A DNA stretch of 64,000 nucleotides, from positions 25,472 through 89,471 of the forward strand of contig CAMBAD010000001.1 of NCBI GenBank assembly GCA_945864085.1. Reading direction: 5' to 3'. The stretch's first letter is position 1. Every line of letters starts with the position of its first letter. Positions 52,828-64,000 of the stretch are shown piece by piece. The notes beneath the pieces are model-generated. The model did not search any database. It was not told the origin of the DNA and saw nothing but the letters and a program-made list of their open reading frames with translations. The position numbers were made by a program, and so were the translations under genes. This DNA comes from an uncultured Streptococcus sp. GTDB taxonomy: Bacteria; Bacillota; Bacilli; Lactobacillales; Streptococcaceae.

Positions 52828-55692
52828 CTAAAATTTTCCGAAAATCTCCTCTAAACTGTTCTTTATCTCTTTATGGACATAATCACTTAATGGAGTATTT
52901 TTACTAATATTTCTTGAGAATAAAAGATTTGAGAAAGCACTCTCATGAGTAGAAATATTTTTAGGAACTCTATTTAACAAATTGTAACTTTGTATTATTT
53001 CATCATATGCTCCTTCATAATTCCTAAACGAATCACTATGAGATACTTCAACTAAATTTTTATCTCCTGAATATGCTACGTGATAATATCCTATCCACGG
53101 ATTACTTTCATCATCTTTGTAAGTGATAAGTAATTTGTACGGCATATCTTGAAACTTTGAAAAATATCTATAAATTTTAGGAAAGTTATATTTCACCATT
53201 TCCAGATAACTCACTTCAGCGAAATTAAAAAATGTTTCAACTATTTCTATTTTTCTTTTCGTAGAATATAAGCTCATTGTTAAGCCATTTGATTCTGAAT
53301 ATTCTCTATCACGACCAGGTATGATCGAACTCCTATAATCCACACCAGAGTGTAGTAAAATAGATAACAATTTATTTAAACTAAACAACTCTACTCCTTC
53401 CGATGTTGTATAGCTTAAAACTTCCGGACAATCTTCAAGGGCTTCATCTATCCTTTTTCTAACCTCTTTACTCATCAAAGAGATTTCATCAATATCTTTA
53501 AGCCAAGATAACCTATCTATGGTTTCTTTTAAAAGTTCACATAAAATATAGTTACTTGCTGGTAATGATTGTTTTTCTAATATATCTTTCAAATTGCTTT
53601 TAATAAGCTCTACTGCAATTTTTCGCCCACTATCCCCTATAAATCCTGATAACTCCAAGTTTGTAATATGCTGAACCATTCGAGTGGTTTTTGAAAAAAT
53701 AGTGGTCTGATACTCTTGACTCGCTTGACTCAGCAGGTTGGAGCTGACAATTTTCACATCTGGTACTTCTTTATCCACTATATCAAACCAATAATAGAGA
53801 CTATTTTCTACAATACTTCCAGTAAGCCCGATTTTCGATTCCATTTGATTTTCTGTTATAAATGGTTCAAATTGTTCTGTGATAGGATGAAAGTAATTGC
53901 CAACAATAAATGTGTAAGTTTTATGGATTTCCGATAAAATTCGTCCTATATTATCCTCCATGGAAAGATCTGTTATTCCATTATTTCTCAACAAATCATT
54001 TTTAGAGTTAATACATTCAATATAAAGAGGTAAGTTATGTTGTAGAACATAATCTAAAAATTTATCCTGCTCATCAATAGTTGAAAATAATCCTGAGATA
54101 AAAATAACTACCTCTCGCCATTCTTCATTATGGATTAATTTTTCAAGAAGTTCTGTATCTGATGAAACTGTTAGGTTATTCGTAATATAGTATGCCGCAC
54201 AAAACTCCTTAAATAGCTTATGAGAAAAACTAATTCTATCTGAAGTACTAAAAATTCCAAAATTTATAAAATAATCAATTATATTTCTTTTATTTGGTGT
54301 AGAAACTGGATAAGCACTTATTATTTTATCTACTTCACTGTATGTAAAACTAGACCGTTCAAAATGCTCGTAAGAAAATTTGCCAAAAAGATTTAATGTT
54401 TCATGTAGGGATAATTCTGAATAACTATTTTTGTAGCGATAATTATTTTCAAAATACTCTGTAAAAATTTGGGTTCTATTGAACAACTCCTTATTTTGTC
54501 TATTAGCCAGAACAGTTTTACCAATCTTATAAAACAAAGGGTTTCTAAACAATTCAAGATATGCTTTAGGAAGATTACTATACCATCCAAGTCTAATTAA
54601 ATCACTTTGAATCATACCATCAGTAAGATTCGTTAGAAAGAAATTCTTTTCTTCCCCAAGCTCATTCTTATAACGATTATTTCGTGTGGTAAAAAAGAAA
54701 AAATTTTGTTTATATTGTGTCATTAATTGATTGACTTCAGAAAAAAATTTCAATCTCTTTCTCTCATCAATAATATCATCAATACCATCGAAGAACAGTG
54801 CTAATTGATTATTAGCGAATAGCTGATTAATAGCCTCTTTAGAATTTCCTTCACAAAAAGGCTCCATTTTCGATTGAATAATCTCGAATAATGTTCCTAA
54901 ACCGTCCACGTACTCCACTAACGGAACATATACAGGAATTAATTGATAATTAGAATATTTTGCACATAACTGATTTATCAGTTTAAAGATTTCAAATGTT
55001 TTTCCAAATCCAGCTTCTCCTTTCAATACAACTTTACGGTATTGTAAAAGGGTATCTAACGAATCTTTTTCCTTACTAACTTCGGTATCTTGAAATAAAC
55101 TACGTTCAAAATAGTTGGACTGATCAAATGAATCACCTAATGTTGTTAACAAGGTTTCAATATAAGAACGTATTCTAAAATTACCATCTACAACCTGTTT
55201 TAACATCACATTATTATCATCTACAATAGACGTTATGTGCTGCAACTGCCTGTCTATTCCATCGATAATCTCTCTAATAGTCCGACACAGTGCCTGCGAT
55301 TCAGGAGTCCCTATTTTATTGAGTTGTCTAAATATAATTTCAAAATATTTTTGAAGAATTTGTTTTATTTTACTATTATATAATTTATATTTAGGATATT
55401 TTTCAATAAACAAATTAATATAAAAATCTACTGATTGATTTATTGTTTTTGATTGTAGAATATCCTGATTAAGAAAATTTTTAATAATTTTGTTTAGCAC
55501 ATCCTGTTCAATCAAAAATTGATCAAAATCAAGATAATATATTTCATTTCCATATTGTTGTAATACTGAATATTCAATTTCATTCTTTAGCCTTTTTGTA
55601 AACCACTTTAGTCGCATTTTTCCAAAGATACCTCTAAAGTAATTTCCAAGCTCCTCTATCAATAAATTTTCAATTAATGAAATAGTAAGCAT
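52828..55692 (-). CDS. NACHT-type STAND NTPase
   Basis: 954 aa; Walker A VVLKGEAGFGKTFEIFKL, Walker B LALFFDGIDDI, sensor FFFFTTRNNRY, FSHKLFKEFCAAYYI motif typical of NACHT winged-helix region. Confidence 0.85.
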   Translation of the reverse strand: MLTISLIENLLIEELGNYFRGIFGKMRLKWFTKRLKNEIEYSVLQQYGNEIYYLDFDQFLIEQDVLNKIIKNFLNQDILQSKTINQSVDFYINLFIEKYPKYKLYNSKIKQILQKYFEIIFRQLNKIGTPESQALCRTIREIIDGIDRQLQHITSIVDDNNVMLKQVVDGNFRIRSYIETLLTTLGDSFDQSNYFERSLFQDTEVSKEKDSLDTLLQYRKVVLKGEAGFGKTFEIFKLINQLCAKYSNYQLIPVYVPLVEYVDGLGTLFEIIQSKMEPFCEGNSKEAINQLFANNQLALFFDGIDDIIDERKRLKFFSEVNQLMTQYKQNFFFFTTRNNRYKNELGEEKNFFLTNLTDGMIQSDLIRLGWYSNLPKAYLELFRNPLFYKIGKTVLANRQNKELFNRTQIFTEYFENNYRYKNSYSELSLHETLNLFGKFSYEHFERSSFTYSEVDKIISAYPVSTPNKRNIIDYFINFGIFSTSDRISFSHKLFKEFCAAYYITNNLTVSSDTELLEKLIHNEEWREVVIFISGLFSTIDEQDKFLDYVLQHNLPLYIECINSKNDLLRNNGITDLSMEDNIGRILSEIHKTYTFIVGNYFHPITEQFEPFITENQMESKIGLTGSIVENSLYYWFDIVDKEVPDVKIVSSNLLSQASQEYQTTIFSKTTRMVQHITNLELSGFIGDSGRKIAVELIKSNLKDILEKQSLPASNYILCELLKETIDRLSWLKDIDEISLMSKEVRKRIDEALEDCPEVLSYTTSEGVELFSLNKLLSILLHSGVDYRSSIIPGRDREYSESNGLTMSLYSTKRKIEIVETFFNFAEVSYLEMVKYNFPKIYRYFSKFQDMPYKLLITYKDDESNPWIGYYHVAYSGDKNLVEVSHSDSFRNYEGAYDEIIQSYNLLNRVPKNISTHESAFSNLLFSRNISKNTPLSDYVHKEIKNSLEEIFGKF

Positions 55693-55861
55693 ATGTAATG
55701 TCCTCTCTCACTAAGTATATCATACCCCATAGGAATACATCTACTACGATTTTTGTATCGCTTTATCATCTTGTAATTAATTCATTGATAAAGATTTCTC
55801 AAAATACAGCTGAACCCCTTCAACACTTAATTTAATTTTTCATAATATTAAATTAAGCAAT

Positions 55862-55897
55862 AAACCCCACTGACTTATTCAGCCAGTGGGGTTTTTG
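55862..55897. terminator. Terminator at end of lac operon/accessory boundary
   Basis: aaaccccactgacttattcagccagtggggttttt. Confidence 0.85.
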
Positions 55898-55938
55898 AGT
55901 GTTTTCCGTAGAATATTTAAATTACTTAACTATGGTAT

Positions 55939-56832
55939 TTACTCAATAATAATATCAAAATGTTTTGTATCAACTTCTTTTGGAGCGACGTAACTAATAT
56001 TTCGTTTGGCATTGAATATATCAGATTCTTCCAGTGAAGTAGAGAGTCCGCTCCAAGGTTCTAATGCGATAAAGGGACTCTGATTTGTAGTTGACCAAAT
56101 CACTAAATATGGAAAATCATCAAATGCAATCGAAAGTTTCTTCTGATGATTTTTTGATTTCAAGGTTACCTTTCGTGATGCTAATTGATCCAATGTGATG
56201 GCATCATGCTCAAACAGTTTATAGGACAAGTCCAAGGTCTTTTGATTTTCCAAGAATGGCCGGCGATCTCGCAGATCAAGTAAACCAGTTTCTGGAAAAC
56301 TTCTAGGTACTGTACAAGATTCTACTTTTTCAAATTCTAAATAATAGTCTTCATAACTCTCACCATCCAACAAAGGACAATTAAAACCTGGGTGACCCCC
56401 AATAAAGTAAGGTAGCTTTCTATGTCCTTCAAGATTTTTCACCCGATATTCAGTTCGGATTGTATTGCCAAGTAGTGAGTAGTTAATGGAAAGTTCAAAT
56501 TCAAATGGGTAATTTTTTACGGTTTCCTCATTTGATGAAATAGAAAATTCCAAAGAATTTTCAGTTCTTCTTACATTTTTGAACATCATTTTTCGCACAA
56601 GTCCATGCCTTGGAATTGTGCCTGTAAATGTCGGTCTTTCTGCAGGTTCATAGATAGCCCAATCATTTCGTAAACTTCCGCAAATCGGAAATAGAACTGG
56701 TGCTTGACCGCTCCAATAGGTCGGATCTCCTTGCCAAAGATACTCGATACCATCATTGTCTTTTATCGAAGTAATTTGCCCACCTAATTCAGAAAATTGT
56801 ACTGTTAAGTTTTCATTTTTTAATTCGAACAT
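55939..56832 (-). CDS. lacX: Aldose 1-epimerase family protein LacX
   Basis: LTVQFSELGGQITSIKDNDGIEYLWQGDPTYWSGQAPVLFPICGSLRND; 3' end of lac operon. Confidence 0.9.
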   Translation of the reverse strand: MFELKNENLTVQFSELGGQITSIKDNDGIEYLWQGDPTYWSGQAPVLFPICGSLRNDWAIYEPAERPTFTGTIPRHGLVRKMMFKNVRRTENSLEFSISSNEETVKNYPFEFELSINYSLLGNTIRTEYRVKNLEGHRKLPYFIGGHPGFNCPLLDGESYEDYYLEFEKVESCTVPRSFPETGLLDLRDRRPFLENQKTLDLSYKLFEHDAITLDQLASRKVTLKSKNHQKKLSIAFDDFPYLVIWSTTNQSPFIALEPWSGLSTSLEESDIFNAKRNISYVAPKEVDTKHFDIIIE

Positions 56833-56856
56833 AAAAACTGCCTCCCTTATATGAAA

Positions 56857-56889
56857 ACAAGGATGCTAACTTGAGCTAGGCATCCTTGT
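56857..56889 (-). terminator. Intra-operon stem-loop between lacG and lacX
   Basis: acaaggatgc...gcatccttgt perfect 10-bp stem. Confidence 0.7.
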
Positions 56890-56896
56890 ATTATTT

Positions 56897-58375
<1,479 letters not shown>

Positions 58376-58378
58376 TTA

Positions 58379-58540
58379 AGAACCTGTATTCACAAGTGAA
58401 GTGCTTGTATATAAGAGATAGTTTTTCGCTAATCAAGGCAGTTTTTTGAGGGAATACTGACTGTATTTTGAAAAAAACTAACGATGAGTAGCTGAAAAAC
58501 TAGCCTTAGATGGAAGTGCTGAACTGTGAATACAGGTTCT
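58379..58540 (+). repeat. MITE-like dispersed repeat, family B, copy 2 (~162 bp)
   Basis: TIRs agaacctgtattcac/gtgaatacaggttct; inverted relative to 40194..40312. Confidence 0.85.
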
Positions 58541-60218
58541 AGAACTGTTGTTTAACAAAGTCAAGAGCACCTTGACCATCACGTGTGAGTTTAATGTATT
58601 GGGCTCCTTCAGTTTTGGCAAGTTTAATGCCCAATGCATCAGTTTCTTGTTTCATGTCCTCGTAGTTTGATGCCACCTGAGGCGCAAGGATAACTAATTG
58701 ATATTCTGGTAAAATCTCACGGTGAGCACCATAGCTACCTGCTGTCGCTGTGACTGGAACACCGTATTCCTTTGCAGCTTTAGTTAAAGCATTAGCAAGC
58801 AATCCACTTGTACCGCCTCCTGCACAAAGTACCAGAACGTTGGTTTGTTCAGAAATTTCGGTATCGACTGCAGCTTTTTCAAGAATAGCATCCGCTTTGG
58901 CAGTATTAAAGTTAGCTGCCACTTTCTCTTTCAAGCTATTTTCAACTTTCCCTGATTGTTCCTCAGCAAGAATTTGCTCATCGTAAACTTTCAAGAATGG
59001 ATAATAGATAAGTACATCGACAACGACCAACAAGACAGCTAGTACAAAGGCAAGTGGAGCAAAGTTTGTTCCCATTACAATCCCCAATGGTCCTGGAGTT
59101 GTCCATGGTAAGTTGACGCTGAAACTGTTCATTTTTAGCGTATCAACAAAGAATTTGAAAATCCATACGTTAGCAATTGGAGCTAAAATAAATGGAACAA
59201 AGAATACTGGGTTGAGTACAAGTGGTGCACCGAACAAGATTGGTTCGTTTACACCAAAGAAAGTTGGAACAACTGAAGCACGTCCAATTGCTTTATTTCG
59301 TTTAGACTTAGTCAACCACATAAACATGAATGGCACAACCAAGGTAGCACCTGTACCACCCATTGTCACGATAAACATTTGAGTACCTGAAGTCAGGATT
59401 TTGTCCGCATGTTGACCCGCCTGTAGAAGCTGGAAGTTGGTTTCAATATTGGCATAGGTAATGGCTGCAATTGCTGGCTCAACAATTGATGGACCATGAA
59501 TCCCTACAAACCAGAACAAGGCATAGGCACCAAAGATAATGGTAATACCAACATAACCATCTGCTGCTGTAAATAATGGCTCAAATAATTTCAGAATAGC
59601 CTCAGCAACGTTTGTTCCAACCAATTGACGTGTCGCAAGATCAATTCCATACAAGACAAAGATAGACAATGCATATGGAATCACATCTTTAAATGCCTGG
59701 GATACGTTCGGTGGAACTTCGTCTGGCATACGAATGGTGACATTGTTTTTCACACAGACCTTATAGATATTAACCGTAATGAAGGCTGCTAGAAAGGCTG
59801 TCAAAAGCCCCTTAGTTCCCATGTAACCATTGGCAAATCCACCTTCAATACCATCAGAAGCCAGTAATAAGAAACCTGAAATTGAGGCAATCATGGTTGA
59901 AATGAAGTTGATTTGATTGGTTTTTGGCAATTGGCGGTTAAAAGCATCTGTCAAAGATTTTGCAGTCGTTCCTGCAACTAGGACAGCTACAATCCCCATT
60001 GTGTAACCGTAAGGTTTCATGATGGCAGCAACCGCTTCATCAGACCAAGTAAATCCAAAGATATTCGGCACGAAAGCTACCAATAGGAAGATACTTGAGA
60101 ACAAAATAACTGGCATGGCTGCGATAAAACCATCACGGATAGCCCTTAAATAAGGGTTTCTCGAAATCTTTTCAAAGAAAGGCTTCCCTTTCTCAATGAA
60201 TTCAATCAATTTATTCAT
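58539..60218 (-). CDS. lacE: PTS lactose-specific EIICB
   Basis: [37 protein letters not shown] cysteine motif [19 protein letters not shown]. Confidence 0.96.
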   Translation of the reverse strand: MNKLIEFIEKGKPFFEKISRNPYLRAIRDGFIAAMPVILFSSIFLLVAFVPNIFGFTWSDEAVAAIMKPYGYTMGIVAVLVAGTTAKSLTDAFNRQLPKTNQINFISTMIASISGFLLLASDGIEGGFANGYMGTKGLLTAFLAAFITVNIYKVCVKNNVTIRMPDEVPPNVSQAFKDVIPYALSIFVLYGIDLATRQLVGTNVAEAILKLFEPLFTAADGYVGITIIFGAYALFWFVGIHGPSIVEPAIAAITYANIETNFQLLQAGQHADKILTSGTQMFIVTMGGTGATLVVPFMFMWLTKSKRNKAIGRASVVPTFFGVNEPILFGAPLVLNPVFFVPFILAPIANVWIFKFFVDTLKMNSFSVNLPWTTPGPLGIVMGTNFAPLAFVLAVLLVVVDVLIYYPFLKVYDEQILAEEQSGKVENSLKEKVAANFNTAKADAILEKAAVDTEISEQTNVLVLCAGGGTSGLLANALTKAAKEYGVPVTATAGSYGAHREILPEYQLVILAPQVASNYEDMKQETDALGIKLAKTEGAQYIKLTRDGQGALDFVKQQF

Positions 60219-60535
60219 TACTTATCACCTCGTTTGTACAGTTCAATCATATGACTCATCATATCTTTCAATAATAATGTTGTCATGAGATGGTCTTGAC
60301 CATGCATGAGCGTCACACTAAAGGCTAAATCCTCACCAGCCGCTTCTTTTTGCAACAAGCTAGTCTGAGCATGATGGGCTTCAACAATACAAGCATTGGC
60401 AGCTTCAACTAGTTCCTCTGCTTTTGCATAATCACCTTTTTGAGCAGCAGCCAGTGCCTCCATCAAACGAGAACGAGCATCACCAGCGAATGCAACAATC
60501 TCAAAACCTAATAACGTAATTTCTTCTCTGTTCAT
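60218..60535 (-). CDS. lacF: PTS lactose-specific EIIA
   Basis: [21 protein letters not shown]...[17 protein letters not shown]. Confidence 0.96.
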   Translation of the reverse strand: MNREEITLLGFEIVAFAGDARSRLMEALAAAQKGDYAKAEELVEAANACIVEAHHAQTSLLQKEAAGEDLAFSVTLMHGQDHLMTTLLLKDMMSHMIELYKRGDK

Positions 60536-60566
60536 AATATGAACCTCCTTTTAAAATTGAATTGAT

Positions 60567-61400
60567 TTACAATAACCGTTGAATATGTAACACAATATAG
60601 AACCTTTCACTGTCATTTACAGGTTCATCAACCAATGATGTAATCATCTCAAAAATCTGACTACCTATTTGGTAAGCTCTTGGATTCTGGAGCTTGATAT
60701 ACTGTTCCAAACTAGCAATCGATTCATTTGACTGATGGGATCTATCTAAGTAATTCAGAAAATAGGACAAATGGATCATAAAACGATCATAAAAATTGCT
60801 ATTTTCTTTTGTGCGTTTAATCCCGTTCTCCGTCAAGATTTGTTCAACCTCTGCTATAATTTTTTTGCTGATATCATGTTCTTCACTTGTGGGATGAATG
60901 GTTTCACCCTTTGCATTAATTAAGTGAAGTGCAATTCTACCAATCTCATCATTCGGAAAATCTTTTAGCAACTTTTCACGAAATATAGCTAAGGCTTCAC
61001 GCGCCATTTTATATTCCAATGGATATTCGGCTGATATATTGGGTAACTTACTTTCTTGATAAGTATTCTTTAAAACCGCCTGATAGGCACAATAGATATG
61101 ATCTGTCAGTGTTACATATAGATATTCTTGTACAGGGTAATGATAGGTTGCTACGAGATGGTTGATAACCGTGTAGGTTGCAGAAATAAAATCTAAGGGA
61201 ATATCTTTTAATAAGGTTAGAAAATTTTCTTTGGCTTCATCATTTTTTAGCGAAAAGATATTTTCTATCTTATCCTGAACAATTAGATCTCCCTTTTTCT
61301 TTTGAAAGGTTATACCTAATCCCATCACGACTGCCTGTTCCCCATGTTCATTTTTCACCAGAGCAGCGTTATTATTTAGTGACTGTATAATCCTAAACAT
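60567..61400 (-). CDS. lacT: BglG-family transcriptional antiterminator LacT
   Basis: MFRIIQSLNNNAALVKNEHGEQAVVMGLGITFQKKKGD; two PRD domains. Confidence 0.96.
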   Translation of the reverse strand: MFRIIQSLNNNAALVKNEHGEQAVVMGLGITFQKKKGDLIVQDKIENIFSLKNDEAKENFLTLLKDIPLDFISATYTVINHLVATYHYPVQEYLYVTLTDHIYCAYQAVLKNTYQESKLPNISAEYPLEYKMAREALAIFREKLLKDFPNDEIGRIALHLINAKGETIHPTSEEHDISKKIIAEVEQILTENGIKRTKENSNFYDRFMIHLSYFLNYLDRSHQSNESIASLEQYIKLQNPRAYQIGSQIFEMITSLVDEPVNDSERFYIVLHIQRLL

Positions 61401-61424
61401 AAATCCCTCCTATATTTTTAAGCA

Positions 61425-61480
61425 AAAAAAGACTACAAACAAACCGAGAATATCCTACTCTCAAATCCATTTGTAGTCTT
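61425..61480 (-). terminator. LacT-controlled terminator in lac operon leader
   Basis: Reverse strand aagactacaaatgga...tttgtttgtagtctttttttg. Confidence 0.8.
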
Positions 61481-61504
61481 GCCTAATCGAATTAGTTACA
61501 ATCC
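61473..61504 (-). promoter_or_regulatory. Putative ribonucleic antiterminator (RAT) for LacT
   Basis: Reverse strand ggattgtaactaattcgattaggcaagactac, overlapping the terminator. Confidence 0.75.
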
Positions 61505-61588
61505 ACTCTATTCTTGCTGATGAGATTATTATAGCATATTCTCAGAAAATGTAAACCCTTTCTTTTAAGAAAATGGTTATTTTTTAAA

Positions 61589-62566
61589 TTATTTTTCTAG
61601 CCAAGAAGTTGCTGTTTGAGACAAGACTGCATCAAGTCCCTCAATATTTTCACGACCAACAGTTCGTAACCATTCACGTGCTGCTTCTTCACCTTGTTCG
61701 ATGTAAACTGGCACAACACCCGCCCATGTTGCACGACCACAGAGAACACCGTTAAATTTAGCACCTGCTTCATGTGCAAACACTAGAGTATCTTGGAAGA
61801 GTTTAGCTGAAACACCTGCACTTAGATAAATGTATGGCAAATGAGTTGATGCTTCTTGTTGACGGAAATATTCGGCTGCTTCTTCTTTTGTATAAACGAC
61901 TTCCCCTGTTCCAAAGCCTTCTACAAAATTCATGTTCACAGGTACTTCTACCTTGAGAACATCTACTCCAAAGCGTTCGTCAGAAAATACTTTCATGGCT
62001 TCATTTACTTTTCTAGGTTTAACTTTGGCAAACTCAACGCTAGCATTGTCCTCAATCGTCTCATCATAGCTCAAAATTTCCAAGAAGAATGGCAAACCTT
62101 CTGCCTGACATTCTGAACCTAGGCGTTCGATATAAGCCTGTTTTTGAAGATTAACGTATGGATCACCATCAACGTCATAGTAGAGTAGAAACTTAATGGC
62201 ATCCGCGCCCTCTTCTTTTAGTCGTTTTACAGACCACTCTACTAGGCAATCTGGCAAACGACTGGTAGAGCTGGTGTCATAGCCAGTTTTCTCATAAGCC
62301 AAAAGTAAACCACATTGTTCATTGCGGGCGCGTGAAGCTGGTAAGCCAAATTCAGGATCTAAAAGAATAGAAGAAGAAAACTGTGTCAGTTCTTCAGAAA
62401 CTAGCGTTTTTAGCTCTTCCATCTGCTCCACAGTAGGTTCTTCTGCCTGATGTTTTGCCATCATTTTTTTCAAGGCTCCACGTTGGTCGAAGGCAAGAGC
62501 TGAAATAACTCCTGCTTCATTGCTTACTTTTTCCATATACTTTCTTTTTTCTGCTGTTACTACCAT
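61589..62566 (-). CDS. lacD: Tagatose 1,6-diphosphate aldolase
   Basis: [20 protein letters not shown]; operon context. Confidence 0.96.
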   Translation of the reverse strand: MVVTAEKRKYMEKVSNEAGVISALAFDQRGALKKMMAKHQAEEPTVEQMEELKTLVSEELTQFSSSILLDPEFGLPASRARNEQCGLLLAYEKTGYDTSSTSRLPDCLVEWSVKRLKEEGADAIKFLLYYDVDGDPYVNLQKQAYIERLGSECQAEGLPFFLEILSYDETIEDNASVEFAKVKPRKVNEAMKVFSDERFGVDVLKVEVPVNMNFVEGFGTGEVVYTKEEAAEYFRQQEASTHLPYIYLSAGVSAKLFQDTLVFAHEAGAKFNGVLCGRATWAGVVPVYIEQGEEAAREWLRTVGRENIEGLDAVLSQTATSWLEK

Positions 62567-62567
62567 C

Positions 62568-63500
62568 TTAAACCTCCTCGACTTCAATTTGAGAATACAA
62601 TACTTCTGAATGTTCTAAGTTGACATAACCTGTCTGTTCTTCCTGAGCATTTAACATACCCAAAACATTTGCATTTTTTAGTAGTTCTTCATCAGGTAAT
62701 GCATGTGCCAAACTAGCAGCAATACCTGCAACGGTTGAATCACCCGAACCTACTGGATTGACGACATTGATTTTTGGAATTGTTACACGATAGAACTTGT
62801 CATTGTGCTTGGCAAAAGCCCCCTTCTCACCCAAGGATACGACTATCCATTCAATTCCTTGGAATAATTGACCAGATAGAACTGCTTTCAATTCTTGAAT
62901 ATCATCTGTGACATTTTTGCCAATTAACTGTGATAACTCTTCTGTATTCGGCTTAATAACTGTCGGCTTCTGCTGGCTTTCTAAAACGTTTTTCAGCGCC
63001 TCACCAGAACAATCCAAAACAACAGCTACACCGTATTTTTTACAAAGTTCTACAATCTCAACATAATAATTGCTAGCAAGTCCCTTAGGCAAACTTCCTG
63101 AAATGACAACTACATCTACATTGTTCAGAATAATTTCAAGGTGTTCAATAAAATTCAAGGCTTCATGTTCTTGAATAGTTGGTCCTTGTTCTAAAATCTC
63201 CGTCTGTTTGCCATCATGAAGAACCGCAATGCAATTACGTGTTTCGCTCCCAATTTCCACAAAGGAGTTTTTGATATCATTTCGAGTGAGTTGTTTCTTT
63301 ACATAGCTTCCAATCTCACCGCCAATAAAGCCTGTTGCTACAACATCTTCACCGATTTGTTTCAAAACTCGTGTGACATTGAGCCCCTTGCCTCCAGCTG
63401 TTTTTTGAACTTTTTCTACTCGATTGACCGTATCCAAATGAAAGGTATCCAATTGATAGGCAATATCAACTGACGGATTTAAAGTGATTGTCAAAATCAT
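62568..63500 (-). CDS. lacC: Tagatose-6-phosphate kinase
   Basis: [49 protein letters not shown]. Confidence 0.96.
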   Translation of the reverse strand: MILTITLNPSVDIAYQLDTFHLDTVNRVEKVQKTAGGKGLNVTRVLKQIGEDVVATGFIGGEIGSYVKKQLTRNDIKNSFVEIGSETRNCIAVLHDGKQTEILEQGPTIQEHEALNFIEHLEIILNNVDVVVISGSLPKGLASNYYVEIVELCKKYGVAVVLDCSGEALKNVLESQQKPTVIKPNTEELSQLIGKNVTDDIQELKAVLSGQLFQGIEWIVVSLGEKGAFAKHNDKFYRVTIPKINVVNPVGSGDSTVAGIAASLAHALPDEELLKNANVLGMLNAQEEQTGYVNLEHSEVLYSQIEVEEV

Positions 63501-63509
63501 GTGAGCCTC

Positions 63510-64000
<491 letters not shown>

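Noticed and set aside
43600-55900. CRISPR array or prophage in the accessory region
   Set aside because: No regularly spaced repeats, cas genes, phage structural genes or integrase seen.

Overview
Streptococcal chromosome segment, most likely Streptococcus suis (inferred from gene content and order; not confirmed by a search). The left ~43.5 kb is mostly conserved housekeeping sequence: ylxQ-ylxR-nusA-rimP, trmB/ccrZ, ecsAB, HIT, LCP/GNAT/tsaE, fakA-like/asp23, an opp oligopeptide transporter, a D,D-carboxypeptidase, a suf Fe-S operon with an embedded GNAT gene, wecA/rgpG-like, mecA, uppP, an amino-acid ABC transporter, ilvBNC-ilvA, a GT2-GtrA/NAGPA cluster and ilvD. From ~43.6 to ~55.8 kb there is an accessory, defence-island-like region. 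It contains (i) a GIY-YIG/SF2-helicase protein next to an Eco57I-like DNA methylase, (ii) a divergent uncharacterised gene behind a structured leader, (iii) an AbrB/Fic-Doc toxin-antitoxin pair, (iv) a gene relic beside nested inverted repeats, and (v) a NACHT-type STAND NTPase next to a small protein with a HEPN-like RxxxxxH motif. The lac operon (lacB..lacX) closes the window. Two short dispersed MITE-like families (one supplies the lacE stop codon), a hairpin-rich repeat cluster downstream of sufB, and CodY-box-like sites at the ilvB and oppD promoters are further points of interest. No rRNA, tRNA, CRISPR array or intact IS transposase was recognised.
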